A stretch of 64,000 bases of DNA from Dactylellina haptotyla (taxonomy: Eukaryota; Ascomycota; Orbiliomycetes; Orbiliales; Orbiliaceae), in NCBI GenBank assembly GCA_031310005.1, contig CM062386.1, positions 3,100,001 through 3,164,000 of the forward strand. Direction: 5' to 3'. The notes beneath the pieces are model-generated. The model saw only the letters and a list, made by a program, of their open reading frames with translations, had not been told where the DNA came from and ran no database searches. This document shows, in pieces, positions 1-16,285 of this stretch. Every line of letters begins with the position of its first letter. Within the stretch, counting starts at the first letter, position 1. The translations under genes were made by a program, and so were the position numbers.

Positions 1-166
1 TATTATATTATAATATAAATACTAAAATAGGTAAATAAAATTTATAAACAAATATATTAAAAATAATATATATCTATAAATATAAAATACAATAATAGAA
101 TTTAAAATAGTATAACACAAAACAAAATATAAATATTTGTATTATTAAGATTTGTGGTTTGTGATA
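1..166 (-). repeat. Left (3') LTR of element A, partial
   Basis: The sequence aligns with the end of the family-1 LTRs that finish at 8175, 16795, 24834, 29429 and 38079. Only the last third is inside the window. It is strongly AT-enriched. Confidence 0.85.
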
Positions 167-3100
167 TTATTTTTTTTTTTTAAAATAAACTTTTACATAA
201 ACAACTTTTTTATAAAGTCCAAAATTCTATATAGATGATAGTAGCTAGGTATAAAGTAATAATATATTATTATTATTTTTATATAAGAATTTGATTTTAT
301 ATATTATTAGTTTTTATATTAGAATTAAATTTATATAGAATAATAATTTATATTATAATATAAGATTTATTTTTAAATAAATATTTATATAATTATACAT
401 ATATAAAAATATAGTAATTAAATTAAAATAACAAAATAAAATTTAAACTAAAAAATATTTATAAAAATAATTAATATATTTTTAAAATTATTAATACTTA
501 TAGATTATTATACAAAATTATCAATTAAATATTATCAAAAACAAACTTATCAAATTAAAAAAAAAAAATAAAAATTTAAAATTAAATATAAATCTTACCA
601 TAAAAAAAAATAATTTTATTAAATACAAATTTATAAAAGAGGTAAATATACTACTTACCTTTATTCAAATTATTCTTACAAATTTTCTAACAATAAATAT
701 AATTTTAATTTTTTTAATAAATTCTATCTAACAATGATTTTTTTTTAATAAATTATATCAATTAGGAACTTAATAACAAATAGCAAAAGCTTAAAAAGTT
801 TAAAAAAAAGATTACCAAATTACTAACTAAAATATTACAATTATAAATTAAGATAATACAATTAAAAAAAAAAATTAAAATATTAAATAACAAATTTAAT
901 TTAATATTGGAGAAAGAAAAGATAACCATTAAAAAATAAAAATTTTTAAATAACTAAAAATTTAGATTTGAAATTATTATCAAATAACATTAATTTTTAA
1001 TAACTTTTAAATAATAACATCATTTTTTTTAAACAAAAAATTAAATAAATATAATATATTAATTAAGTTTTTTAATTATATTTGATTTTATTTAATTACA
1101 CCTAAATATATTATATAACTTTTTTAAACCTTTTTTAAGATATTTATTTGATAATTCTAATATTTTCTTTAAAAATATTTTAAATTAATTAAGGCGAATA
1201 TTATTTTCCAATTTTATAAATTATTTTATGGTTTATAGAATAGCAATTATTTAATTAAATATTTATTATTTTTATTAGATTTATTAAGGATTTTTTGAAT
1301 TTATATTTTATATAATCTTTATATTTTAATTTTTATTTTCTAAATTTTTCTTAAACCTAGGAAAACTGGTTTAAAAATAAAATATAAAAATTAATGGATT
1401 TAAATAAATCCTAAAATTTTAAATTTAAAAATATTATTATTAAATTTTTAATAATAATAAAGATTTATATTTTTAATAATCCAATTTTTATTTTATTATC
1501 CTTTCTATTTAATGTATTTGATAAGTAGGTATATTTTATTTTTTTTTTTAAAGGTACTTTTATATATTGTTAATTATAATAATATAATATATGTTTTATT
1601 ATAAATTAAATAAATTATTATAAAAATTTTTATATTTATAATATATTTTTATTTTAAAATAACTTCCTTAAATATTATAGAAATAATATTATAATAAATT
1701 CCATCCTTTAAATATTTTATAAAATATATATTTAATAGCTAAATATTTAAATATATTATAAATAAATTTAAAATATAATAATAATTTAATTTAATTATTT
1801 TATACCATATTAAAGAAATTTTTAATTATATCTTAATAATTTAAATAATTTATTTTATAACTCCATCTATTTAAATATATTTTTATTAGTAATATTAATT
1901 TTAATATTAATTTAATTTTTAATTAAATTTTAAAATTTATTAATAAATAATATATTTTATTATAAATATATTTAAATTATAATTTATATTAATTAAAAAT
2001 TTATTTATTATAAATTTATTTAAATTTTATTATAAATTATTTAAAATTTTATAATTTTAAAATTATTATTTTATTAAATTTATAAATAATAATTAGAATT
2101 TTATTATAAATAATATTTATAAAGGTTTTTAAAAAATATTTCTTATATAAAATTATATAAAATAATTTGGAATAATTTTAAGGTATATTATGAAATTATA
2201 GTTTTTATAAAATAAATATTAATTAAATTTATTTTAATAATATATATTATAAATTTTAATATATTATTTAATATATTATTATATTTAAGATTAAAATAAA
2301 ATTTAATTAAAAGTTTTTAAATACATTTAATTTTAAATATTTATGGGTTAATATATTATAATATTATTTAATAAATTATTATTAAAGTTTCTTAATAAGG
2401 ATATAAAAAAAATCTTTAAAAAAAATAAATCTTTTTTTTACCATAAAATAATCTAGAATATCAAAATTTTTTAATAATATTTTTTTTACAATAAAATATT
2501 CATTATAATTTTATTTAAAATTTTTTACAAACTAATTTTTTAAAATATAAAAAATAAGATTAAAAACTTTATTAACTAAAATAATTATATATTATTTTTT
2601 TTTAAAAATAATTCCTTTATTAAATTAAACTTTAACCATTAAGTCAAATCATCAACTAATAGTGTTGGTTTTAAAATTCTCTTTTTTTTTATAATGTATA
2701 ATCCTTATATTATATTAACTAATAAATTCCCACTAGTGGATTTATCATTTGTTAAGATCTTTAAATAATAAAAAATAAATAAGGTTTTTATAATTTAAGT
2801 ATATAATAAAAAATTTTTTTATTTAAAAATATATTTTTTATATTTTATAAATTTAAATAATAATTATTAATTTTTTATTATGGATAAGGTATCATAATTT
2901 AATAACATTAAATTTATAAGAAAGGTAAATAATAAAATACCATTCCTAAATTAATTATAATTAACACAAATAAGTTTTTAGTACAATATTAAAAATATTT
3001 ATTTTAATTTTAATAAATAAGTCAAAATTATATAATTTAAAAATAAAAATTAAAAAATAATTCTTTAAATATATTAAAAACACATATTCAATTAAAAATT

Positions 3101-6100
3101 ATTTTAAAATGTATTCTAATTTTTATTAATTTTAAAAAGTAATAAATATATAACTATATTATTTAATAAATTATTAATAATAGTTGTAAAATCCTAAAAA
3201 ACTTAAATATTTTTAATATTTTAAAATTATAATTATTTTTAAATAATATTAACTTTTTTAAAATCTATTTTAATTTTTTAAATTATAATTATAACTCCAA
3301 AAATTTATATTTTATAATTTTAAATTCTATTTTTAATTTAACTTTTAAGATTATATTTATTTAATATTTTAAAAATGATTATGATATATTATTAATATTC
3401 TTTAAAATTTTGCTATAAACCAGTATATTATCTAAATAAATAATATATATTTTATCAATATAATCTTTTAATTATGATTTATAAAAATTTAAAAGAATAC
3501 TGAGGTATTAGTTAATTTTATAGATATAATTAAATATTTGAATAAATTATAGTAATATTTAAATACTATTTTTAAATGTTTTTAAAATAACTCATAAATT
3601 ATAATAAATAATAATAATGTTAAATTTAATAAAGTAAGTAACTCTAATTAACTAATCTAAAATTCATCAATTTAAAATAAACTATTATAATTTTTAATCA
3701 TAATAATATTAAAACTTTAATAATTAATATAAATTTATAATTTTTATTTTTTAAAAATAAAGAGAATTAAATATCCTACAAAAATCTTAAAAACGAATAT
3801 ATTCTTTTTATAAATTTTTTTAATATATTTTAAGTACTTTAAATTCTTCCTTCATATAAATATAAATAAATAAAAATTTAAATATAGTACTTTTTTATAA
3901 TAATATTTTATAAATAAATTTATTAAATAATAATAATATGTTTTTGTTTTTAATTTTTAAAATTTAAATTTATTTAAATATTTATTTTAAGATTTTTAAA
4001 AATATATTTTAAAAATTATTTTAATAATTTTAATAATATTTTTAATTTTAAGCCATATCCATTTAAGAATATTAAATTTATTTTAAAAACAATAATAAAT
4101 TTTTTATTAAAAAAATTTTGTAAATTATAAATAAACTTCTTTTAATTATTTATAAATTATTTATTAAATTTAATGTAAATTTTGTTAATAATTACAACAA
4201 GTAAATTTAATTATTTTATTTTAAAATTTATAACTAAATCATAATCTTCTAATTAATTATATTCTAAAATGAAATCATTATTAACAAAATTAAAGATATT
4301 AATAATCCATTTTTCAAAATATTTATTAATAATAAGGGTAATATCAGTTTTATACTTAACTATTTTTAAAAACTTTCAAAATAATAATATTATATATGGT
4401 AATTTTAAATTATATAAAAAGATTATATTTTAATATATTTTTTTAAAATATATATAATTTCCATTTTACTATTTGCAAAAGCTTGCATAAAATTTTTATT
4501 AATAATATAAGATATTTAAAAATATTATTTTTTAATTTAATTAAAAATTTTATCAAATTTTTTTTTAATAAAATTAAAATTAAACAATTTAACATACATT
4601 ACTATCCAAAATTTTTTAATTTAAAATATTATATTATTTAATATTATTAAATTCTATATTATTTGTAATATTTTTTATTTCTTTTATTCTTAAAAATTAA
4701 GTAATATACCTATTATAATTAAAATATTTTATTAATAACTTTAGATATAAAATTTTAAATTTTTTTATAATAAAATTATTATTTACAATTTAAACAATTT
4801 TTATAAATATATAATCTTAAAACTTCTTCTAATATATTATAAAAATAATATTAATTTATTTTTACATATAATCAATATAAATATAAAAATTTTTATTATA
4901 AAATAATAATTAAAAAATTTTAAATTATAAAATTAACATTTTTTCCTCCTTTTTAATTTTTATAATATTAATTTTAATATTATTTTAATAATACTATAAT
5001 TTTCTATATAAAATTAATATATCTTATAATCTTATACTAATTTAATTTTATAATAATAAAATATTACAAAGTAAATAATCTACTAATAAAATTTATAAAA
5101 ATTTCTTTATTTTTCTACATATTTATAATTAAAAATAATTATTTAATTCACACATTTTTAATATATAAATTTATTAAAATCTATATTAAAATATTTATAT
5201 AATTAATATTAATATTTTTATAAAATTTTATATATTAATTAATAAACTAAAACCAATTTTTATTATTATTAATATGAAATGTTAGATAATTATATCCTAT
5301 AAATCTAATATTAAATAAAATAAATTATTTAAAATACTAATTTTTTTAACACTTAAATATAATATTTATTTTTATAATTTCTATTAATTTTCCAATATTT
5401 AATTTTTAAAATTCATTTAATAGAGGGTTTAGTTCTCAACAATTAAATAATATCATTAATTATTAAAAGATTAGTAAATCCTTCCTAAATTAATTCTTTA
5501 TATAATAAATTAATAAGAAAATATTAAATAACTTTATAATTTTTTATAAATAAATTTTAAATTTATATTAATATATAGTTTTAAAATCTATTATGAATAG
5601 ATTTTTTATAAATCTTATATTCCTCTCATAAATTATTTAAAAATCTTAAATAAATTATAAATATATAACTCCTTCTAAAAAAATTTTTATTTAAAATAAT
5701 ATTTTTTATAATAAATTTAATATTATCTTCCTATTAAATATTTTTGTTTTTAATTTTAAAAATATATATTTTAAATGAGATGATAAATGGAGTAAAAGTT
5801 CAAATTCTTTTAATATAATTAAAATTTAAAATATAATAAAATTAATATTAAAAATCTTCTTTATTAATTTAATAAAAATAATATTAAATTATTATTTTTT
5901 TAAAATTTTTTTAAATTATTGATAATCATTTTTATATTTTGATATATTTGTTATAATTTTTTAAATATTCTTTATAATTATATTATTTTTATAATATTTT
6001 TAATTAACTATTTTGATATTTTTTAAATATTAATTAATTAAATAATTTTATTTAATATATTTTTTTATTATATTGATAATATATTAATTTATTAAATTTG

Positions 6101-7657
6101 GAAAATAATTTCCTAATTATTAATTTTAATTTTAAATTTTTCCTAATTTTATAAAAATAATTTAAAAATATTTTTTAAAGTTTAATTATTTTTATTTTAT
6201 TATTATTAATTATTTAATTTTTAATAGTTATTTTAAAATATATAAAAATTATTTTAATTTTAAAATAATCAATTTTAATTTATTATAAAATAATTTTTAA
6301 AATTATAAGAAAATCGATTTTTGATTATTATTATAAAATCTAAATTAATTATTTTATTAATTTAAATAATTTTCTTGGGGTTAGAAAATTAATTATAATT
6401 ATTATAAATTTATAAAATATTTACTTTATATTTTTAAAAATAATTATTATTGAGTTTTATAATTAAATTTTTAATTATATAATATTAAATCTTCAAATTA
6501 TATATAATTATTTTAATAATTTCCTATCTTTATATGGGTTTTAATTTTTCCTTAATATAATAAATTAATTATTTTATTATATATTTAATTATAAAATATA
6601 AATATTAATAATTTAAAAATATTTTTAACAAATTTAATATAATATAAAGAATTTTTTGATTTTATTTTGATATTTGTAAAATTATTTAAATTTTTAATAA
6701 AATATAAATAATTAATAAAAATTTAAATAACATAATTATTATTAACTTTCCATTTTTATTTTTTATTTTTTATATTATATAAAATAAAAATTATAAATAT
6801 AGAAAATAATTTTAATAAAAAATATAAGGAGAAAATAAATTTTATTTTTATTATTTTTAAATTATTAATATTGAAAATAAAAATAATAATAACTTACTAA
6901 ATAAATTAATTAAATTTATATAATAAACTATTAAATTTATTAAAATTTAATATTTTTATTTTCTTATATTAAATAGTAGGTTAAAGTAGATTAACAAAAT
7001 CTATTAAAAATTATTAAAATTATTAAAGTATCCTTCATTATCATCACTAAAATTTTTATCAGGATTTTTAAATTTTTAAAATTAGAAATTAACTTATAAC
7101 AAAGTCTATTTTTATTTAGTATAAAATAAAAATAAATCTTATTAATCCTTAACTAAATCCTAAAACAATTAATATAATTTTTCTCCAATCATTTCAAACA
7201 TATCCTATATATTCTCATAAATTTTAATAATTGTTTAAATTATAATAATTATTTTTTAAATTTTTAAAAATTTCTATAATTATTTTTAAATTTTATAAAT
7301 ATTTATTATTATTTAAAATAATAATTTTTATTAAACTATTAATAACTTTATTAAATATATATAATTTTTATATTTATATAGTAATATTAAGATAGATTTT
7401 ATTATTAATAATTAAAATTTTATTTTATTTTTAAAATAAATTAGTTTTAAAATTAATAAAAATAAAATAATATTTTTTTTATTTTTATAAATATAAAAAT
7501 ATTTAATTAATTTTATAAATTTAATTTTCAATTTATTTGTTTAAACATTATATATAAAAATAATTGTTTTTTATTTATAATTTTATTTTTAAAATTATAA
7601 AATCTTTTAAATTAAAAGTATTATTATATATATTTTTAGTTAAATAATTAATTAAAA

Positions 7658-8175
7658 TATTATATTTTATATATTTATTTAATATAACAATATAAATATA
7701 TAATATTAAAATATATAAAATTTCTTTTTACCTAAAATATTTAAGTCTTTTAATAAAAAAATATATATAAAATTATAAAATATTAAAATAATTTATTAAA
7801 ATATATAATAATAATAAAATAAAAATAATTAAATATATTAAATTATATTTAAATTAACCAATAAATAAAAAATTATTTTATTAATTTTAATAATAATATC
7901 ATATATAGTGGAATATATAGTGGATTTTATATTTATTATAATAGATTTATAATTTTATACTATAATTTTATAATTTTATATAAAATTTTTAAATCCATAA
8001 ATTAAATTATATTATATTATAATATAGATATTAGAATAAATAAGTAAAATTTATAAATAAATATACTAAAAGTAATATATATTTGTAAATATAAAATATA
8101 GTAGTAGAATTTAAAATAATACAATATAAAATAAGATATAGGTATTTATATTATCAAGATTTATGGTTTATAACA
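7658..8175 (-). repeat. Right (5') LTR of element A
   Basis: This is an LTR of about 518 bp that aligns along its length with the other family-1 LTRs of 508-510 bp. Both ends correspond to the ends defined by target-site duplications in copies B and C. It is heavily AT-mutated. Confidence 0.85.
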
Positions 8176-8247
8176 AATAAAAATTAAAACAATATAATAT
8201 AAAGTAAGGTATAAATATTTATATTGTTAAAACTTATGGTTTATAAC
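8176..8247 (-). repeat. 72-bp LTR tail of an older family-1 copy
   Basis: The final part of a family-1 LTR is repeated directly after the right end of element A: the same roughly 70 bp ends once at 8175 and again at 8247. The simplest reading is that A inserted into the LTR of an older copy of its own family, leaving this tail. The other side of that older LTR would lie left of the window. A local tandem duplication of the LTR end is the alternative. Confidence 0.7.
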
Positions 8248-9940
8248 ATCATTAATATTTTTATTAATTTTTAAAAATATAAATTTTTATAATTATTTTT
8301 TTAATATTTTAAAATTAATTCTAATTTTAATTTTTATAATTTTAAATTTTTTGGATTTTCTAATTTATTTTTAAAATTATATTAAATTAGTAATATTTTT
8401 ATTTTTTTTATTTTTAATATTTTTAATATTTATAAAAGTTTTTTTATTATATAATTATTAACTTATTATTGATTTTAAAGTTTTTTATTTTTTAAAATTA
8501 TTTAAATTCTTAAATTTTTATTAAAATTAATATATTTAAAATTTTATTAAATATTATTTTAAATTTTAGAGAATTTTTTTAAAATTTAAATTAATAATAA
8601 AATTAATAATATAAAATATTAATTTTATAAAAATAAAAATTTTATTATTTTAAATAAAGTATTATTTATTATAATTTGTAAATATTAATTGATTTATTTA
8701 TTAAATTATTTAAAAATTATATATCAAATAAAATAAATAGTTTAATATTATTAAATAAATTTATATATTAAATAAATAAATTATTTAAAGTTATATTTAT
8801 AAATTTAATTAATTAATTTATTATTAATATTTTAAATTAAAATTATTTTTTATTTATTAAAAACTAATTTATTAAAATATTTTTATAAAAATTTAAAAAT
8901 CATCCCATATTATTAAATATATTTAATAAATTTCTAAGTAGATTTATTATATTTTTTAATAAATATAATATTTTAATTAATTATTTTTTTATTAAAATTA
9001 ATAAATTCTATAATTTTATATAATATATTATTATTTTAATTAGTAATAATAGGTAAAATCTTTTTTTATTTTATTTTTTAAATTTGTTATTTTTTATTTG
9101 TTATAATAAATTAGTATAAAATATTAAATAAATTTTTATAAAAGGGAAAATCTAATTTATATATTTATTATTTATAAATTTAAAAAATTTAAATAGTTTT
9201 TTATTTTTATTAATTAATTTTAAACTAAATTTAGTAATTAAATATTATATATATTTAATTATATTTATCTTTTTTTCTTATAATTAATTATAAATTATTT
9301 TTTTATTTATTTATTTTTATTATATTTATATAATATAATTAATTTTTATTTTAATAAATTTTTATAATTTTATTATTTTAATTATAAAATTAAAAGTTTT
9401 CTAATTCTATACTAATATTTTTTTATTAATAATTATTATTTTTAAATTTATTTATATTAATTATAAAAATAATATTCTTATAATATTTAATATTTTATTA
9501 TTATAGTAATATTTACTAATAATAATTATTTATTTAATATTTTATTAATAATTAATATAAATTTTAAAATATTATTTATAATAAAATTAATTTATTTTAT
9601 TTATCCATCTATTTATAAATAATATATTATATTTAATTTATAATAATTTTTAATTTTTTATTAATTTTATTTTAGAATTTATTTAAAAAATTAATATTTT
9701 TAATTAAATATAATTTTTTTAATAATCTATATAATTTTTAAATATTTTATAAAAATATTTCAATTAATTTTTTAATATTTAATTTTTACTAATAAATAAT
9801 AAATATATTATTTTTAAAAATTTATATATAATTATTAAATAATATTATATTTATCTCCTTTAATAATTTTATAATAAAATTAAAAATATATTATTCTAAT
9901 TTTTTAAATTTATAAAAATATAATATTTATAATATATTTT
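8248..9940. other. AT-rich RIP-type sequence, unclassified
   Basis: This is a gene-free stretch of A/T runs with almost no C or G between the family-1 LTR tail and element D. The last five bases (9936-9940, ATTTT) are the left target-site duplication of D. I recognise no LTR end or conserved motif in it. It was probably continuous with 27232-28915 and 38085-40330 before D and C inserted. Its identity is open: either an older transposon or decayed host sequence. Confidence 0.5.
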
Positions 9941-10438
9941 TGTTATATCTTAGTATGAAAGTATTAAAGTAAACTATCTTTATTAGATTAGATTTTTAAC
10001 TTTAATTATATTAAGTTTTAATTTAGAAAAATATATATTTATAAGATAATTAGAATATATAATAATAAAATAAATAATAAATAATTAAAAATTATATTAT
10101 TTAATAGTATTAATTAATAAAAATTATTATCATTAATCTTAAAATAGTTTTTAAATATATAAAATTCTATATATTTTTTATAATATTTAATATTTAATAA
10201 ATAAATACTAAACATTTTTAATAAAAAATTTTTATTAAATTCTTTAAAAATTATATAATTAATTTTTAAAAAATAAATATTTTAAAAAATAAAAATTTAA
10301 TACTTTTATTTTTAGTAATTATTTTTATATATAAATTATATAAATATATTATATATTTATATTTTATATATTTATTTTAAATAGTATATATAAAATCTAA
10401 TATAAAATAATTAAATATATAATTAATAGTTTATAATA
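9941..10438 (-). repeat. Left (3') LTR of element D
   Basis: The LTR is 498 bp, begins TGTTATATC and ends in a mutated form of the terminal CGTAACA seen in the right LTR. A pyrimidine-rich run just inside (10439-10455) reads as a polypurine tract on the minus strand. Confidence 0.8.
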
Positions 10439-13400
10439 TTATTTTTCTTTTTATAAGAAATTTTTATAAAAGATTTTTATAAAAAATTTAAAATATAAAA
10501 TTAATATTAAATAATAATTAATTAAATTGTGTAAATTTTGAAAAAAATAAATCTTATAGAAAATTTTTATATATAAAGAATTTTATAAATTATTTTTCAA
10601 TTGTTTTTATTTAAAAAATTTAAGTAATAATCTTATAAGAATATATAATTTTATTAAAATTAAAGAATTAAATTTAATTTTAAAAATATTTGTATTATAG
10701 ATAATTAACATATTTTTAAATAAATTTAAATAAAATTAATAAATAAATTTGATATAAATTAAATTTTGTTAATAAGTAATTTTTAGTGATTGTTACTATA
10801 ATCTTTTAATTAAAATTAAAGAATTTAGGTTAATTATAGTTATTTTTATAATAAATATGTTTTAAGAATTTAAAATATATAATTATAGAAATCAATAAAT
10901 ATTTTGTTTATATAAAATAAAAATTATTATAATATAAAATAATTTTTATAAATATTTATTTCATTTTTAAAATTTTTAAAATTTTATACTAATAATTAAA
11001 TAATAGTACAAATTTTAATTATTTATAAAAAAAAAAAAAAAAAATTAAAAAAATAAAATAAAAATTTTTAAAATTTTATTAAAATTTATATGTTTTTAAA
11101 TAAAAATAAACTCAAATATTAATAAAATATTATATTATAAAAAAGATGAATATAATAATTTTAAAACATAAAATTAATTTAGCTTATAAAATAAAAATTT
11201 TAAATTAAAAGAATATTAAATATAGTTATTTTTAATTAAATTAAATTTAAAAGATATTATAAGAAAATAAGTGAATTATTTTAAGTTAATAAAAATTTTA
11301 ATTTTAATTAATTTTTATTAAATAATTAAGTTTTTAATTAAAAATATTATAATTATAAATTGAATTTCTTAATTATAATTTATATAATTATTTTTAATTA
11401 ATTATATAAAAGTATTATATTTTTAAATTATTTATGTTTTTATTTATTAATAATTTTTAAGTAATTAATTTTTTTATTTTTATTTTAAATATATTTAAAT
11501 AAGTTCTAGGGTAATATTGGTTTTAGATTATTAAAAATCGTTTTTAAATTTATAAAATTTATTTTATTTAATAAGGTATTTTCTTTTTATTAAATTTATT
11601 TAAAATTTTTTAATATTATATTTATTATAATCTTTATTTTTAATTTTAATTTTTTAAAGTTTTTAATTTTAGTAAAACAAATTTTAATAGAAAGATATAA
11701 AAATATAATATATTTTTGATTTTTCTAATATTTTAACTTATAAATTATATTATTAAATTTTTATAATTTTATAAATATTAAATTTCTAATAATCGAATTT
11801 TTTATTAAATTTAATTATTTTAATATTTTAACCAAATAAATATATTTTATTTTTTAAAAATAGAGTTTACTTATGCTTTAGATTATAATAATAAGCTATT
11901 TATTTATTAATAAATTTAAAATTTTTAAAAATTAATATAAAGGGATTTTATATTTTATATATATTTATTTATTTTAAGTATTATTTTTTAATATAAGAAA
12001 TAGTAATAATGATTTAGATATTTATTTTTAAAAATTTTATATAAAATAAAACTTATAATAAAATATTTAAAATATTATAAATAAATTTTACTAAAAATAA
12101 AATTTAATTTAATTATTTTATTTATAATTTAAAAAATTTGAAGATATATTTCCAAAATTTAGATTATTCTTTTTAATATATTATTTATTAGTGCATATTT
12201 TTTAATAATAATATTTAATTTAATTTTAATTTAATTTATTTTAAATTTTAAATTTATTTATAAAAATATATTTTTATTATAAATATATTTATATTAGGTA
12301 TTATATTAATTAAATATTTTTAAATATAGATTATATCTAATTTTATAATTCCTTATTTTAAATTCTATAATTTAAAAATAGTAGTTTTATTAAACTTATT
12401 TATAATAATTAAAATTTTATTATAAATTTAATTAATTAAAATTTCTTATATATAGTATTTTTATATAAAATTGTAAATTATAATTTAGAAAAATGTATTG
12501 GGTATATCATATAAATATAATTTTTATAAAATTTATATTAATTTAATTTATTATAATAATATATATTATAAATACAAATATATTATTTAATATTCTATTA
12601 TATTTTAATTAAAAAAATTTTTAAATTCATTTAACTCCTAAATATTTATAAATATTATTATAATATTAAAAATTAATTTTTATTATAATTTTTAATAAAA
12701 ATATAAAATAGATTTTAAAAAATAATTTTATTAATTATTTTATAATAATTAAATACTTCCTTAAAATTATCCAAAATTTATTTAATAATAGTATAATTTT
12801 AATAATTTTATTTAAATTTTTTGAGAAGTTATTTTTAATAATGTAGTAAATAAGGTTAAAAATTTTATTAATTATAATTATATTTTATTTTTATTTTAAA
12901 ATAGCTTTTAATTTAATTTAATATTTTTAAAATCAAGTCTTTTGTTAATAATATTTATAATATTCTTCTTATTTTAAAATATATAATTTTTATATTATAT
13001 TTGTAAAGCATTTCTATTAGTAAACTTATTATCAATTAAGTTTCTTAATAATTAAGAAATATATAAGATTTTTATAATTAAAATAAATAATAAATAAATT
13101 AGTTATTTATAGGTAATATTTCCATTATTTACATATTTTAATAATAATTATAAATTCTTAATTATAAATAAAATATTATTATTTAATAATATTAAATTTA
13201 TATAAAAGATATATAACTAAATATCATTTATTATCTAAATATAATTATAATAAATATATTTTTAATATAGTATTAAAAATATTTATTTTAATTTTAATAA
13301 ATAATATAAGATTATAGATTTTAAATTAATATAAAAATAAAAATATTTTAAAAATTTCAAAACTTTTTATTTTTTTAAATAATTTTAAATTTAATATTTT

Positions 13401-16285
13401 TTTAATAAGTTTTATAAGAATAAAAAAGTTTACTATATTTTTTAATAAATTTTTAATAATAATTATAAAATTTTAAAAATTTTTAAATTTTTTAAATTAA
13501 AGTTTTATTATTAAATTTTAGTTAATTCTAAATTATTTATATTTTTTAAATTTATTTTAATATTTTAAAATAATAATAATTTTTAAAAATTTAACTTTAA
13601 TAATTAAAATTTAAATTTTATAATATTAATTTTAATATTATATTTATTAAAGGTTTAAAAATAAAATAAACATAATAATTATATTTTTATTATTTAATTA
13701 TAAATTAAATATATTAAAATAAATTATATAAATTTTATCAATATAATCTTATAAAATATAATTTATAAATTTTTAAAATATAGTAAATATATTTATAAAT
13801 CTTATAAATATTATTAAATATTTAAAAATTTATAATAATATTTAAAAATAATCTTCCACTCATTATTTTCAATTATTTAAATATTATAATATTTATTAAT
13901 AAAATTAAACTTAATAAAGCAAATAATTTTAATAAATTAATTAAAAAATTTATTAATTAAAAAATTTTAATTTTTAATTTTTAATAATTATAGTATTAAA
14001 CATTTTAAAATCAATACATATTTATAATTATTCATTTTTTTAATATAAATAAAATAGTAAAAAAAATATATAAAATTTAAATAAAAATTTTTATTAATAT
14101 ATTCTTTTATAAATTTATTTTTAAATTAAATATTATAAAATATAGATAATAATTTTAATTACTTACCTTCTTAATTTAATAAGAAAGATTAAATTTAATA
14201 TAAAAAATAAAATATATTTCTTTTTATAAAATTAAAAAATCTTATATTTTTAAATTTTTTTAAAAAAATTTTTAAAAATTTTTAATAATAATTTTTTTAA
14301 TTTTAATTATACTTATTTAATAATATTAAACTTATTTCTAAAATAATTTTTAATTTCTTTTTAAAGAAATATTAAATAAATTAATAAACTTTTTATAAAT
14401 ATTGAGAAATAATAATAATCTTCTTAAACATAATTTTATGATATTTGTATTAAGTGAAATAAATAGTTTCTTATATTTAATTGATTTTAAAATTATGAAT
14501 TTATAAGTTAATTAATTTTAAATATTAATAGAAAGTTATAGGAAATTTAATATATTTATTATAATTTTCTTAATATTTTTAAATAAAAAAAATAAAATTA
14601 TTTTTAAATAATTTATTTTAAGCTACCTTTATTTTGTTATAAAATTAAAAATTTATTTTTTTAACAATTTTTATAAAGATAAAAATTTAATATATTTTAT
14701 AATTAAATAATAATTTTAAAAAATTATCTATTTAAATAAATTAATATATAAAAGTATAAATTAATAATAATAATATTAATTTATTAAATAAATCTTAAAT
14801 ATAAATTAATTTAAATTCTTTAAATATTTTTTTCTAGGGCTATTAGTTTAAAATTATAATTTAAAAAGTTTTTTTATAATTAAAAAATAAATATAGTTGA
14901 AAAATATTATATTTAAAATATTATTTTTAATATTATTTTAATTATTTTTTAATAAATTTTTCTAAATATTAAATATATTAAAAAATTTTTAATTTTATTA
15001 GTAATAATAGTTTATATGTTTTTTTTTAAAACTATTTTAAAATTATTTATATAATAAATTAAATAATTATAAAAATAATTTTAATAAAATATTTAATCTA
15101 TAGTTTTTCTATTTCCTTTTTTTTATATTTTAATTTATAAGTTTTAAAATATTAATTTATAAAAACCTATTTATAATATAGTAATAAAAATTTATTATAA
15201 TAATAAATTTAATTTAAATATTAAAATTTATAATTTTTATAATATTTTAAAATTTTAAATTTTTATAAATATTAAAATAATATTGCACCTTATATATAAA
15301 AGTATATATTTTTAATATTTTATAATATTTTTAATATTATTAAAAATTTTAATTATTAAAAGAAAATATAATAAATTTTATAAAATTATTTATTTTTAAT
15401 AAATTTAGCTTTTATTTATAAATTTAATATAAAATAATAGTAATTCTATTTTATTAATATTTTTTTATAAATTTATTAATATATTAAAAATATAAAATAA
15501 TTAAAATATTTAAAATATTATTATTTAACAAATTATATTTTATATTTATATTTATTTTATTTTATATTATTTATAATTTTTATTCATCCATCAATATATT
15601 TTTATAAATTTTTAAAATCCTTTATAACCAAAATATATAATTTATTTATTTTTATAAAAATTATAATTTATTTTTTAAAATAGATATATTTAAAAATATA
15701 AAAATTTTATTCTAATTTATAAATAAATAAAAATAAAAATTTTTTATTATATTTAATAATTATTTTAATCTTTTATAAATTTAAATTTATTTATTTTAAT
15801 TATAATATAAAAATAATAAAATATATTTAATAATAATAGTATAAATTTTATTTTTTATATATTATTATTTAAAAATTTTAATTAATTTTATTATTTAATA
15901 TAATATTAAATATTATAATTAAAAATTAATTTATTCTATATTATTAATACTTATTAATATTATATAATTGAATATAATAATTGAAAATAAATATAATATA
16001 AAAAATATTTTATTTTTTTATTTTAAAATCAATATAATATTTTTATTTAATATAATAATTATTATTATAAAAATTATTAATTTTAATTTAATTAAATATA
16101 TTAATAGTTTTATTAATATTTTTTAAAAATTTATTTTTATAATAAAATCTACTATATTATATAAAAATTATAAAAATTATTAAAATAAATTTTAAAATTT
16201 TTAATCTTTTAATAATTTAAGTAATAATTTTATTATTTTTTTAATATATTTATTAAAATTATTTATTAAAATTATATTAATAATA

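Larger units (their letters stand above)
1..8175 (-). mobile_element. LTR retrotransposon fossil A (gypsy-like, family 1), cut by the window edge
   Basis: This is a family-1 LTR retrotransposon. Its right-hand LTR (7658-8175) and the last 166 bp of its left-hand LTR (1-166) are recognised by alignment to the other copies in the window. The coding strand is minus: a pyrimidine run follows the left LTR at about 167-182, which reads as a polypurine tract before the 3' LTR on the minus strand. A reverse-transcriptase active-site region of the gypsy type can be made out on the minus strand around 3400-3475. The copy is an old fossil, extremely poor in C and G as expected after heavy RIP, and no coding capacity is left. 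The target-site duplication cannot be tested because the left end lies outside the window. The family-1 assignment is firm; the Ty3/gypsy placement rests on one motif region. Confidence 0.85.
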
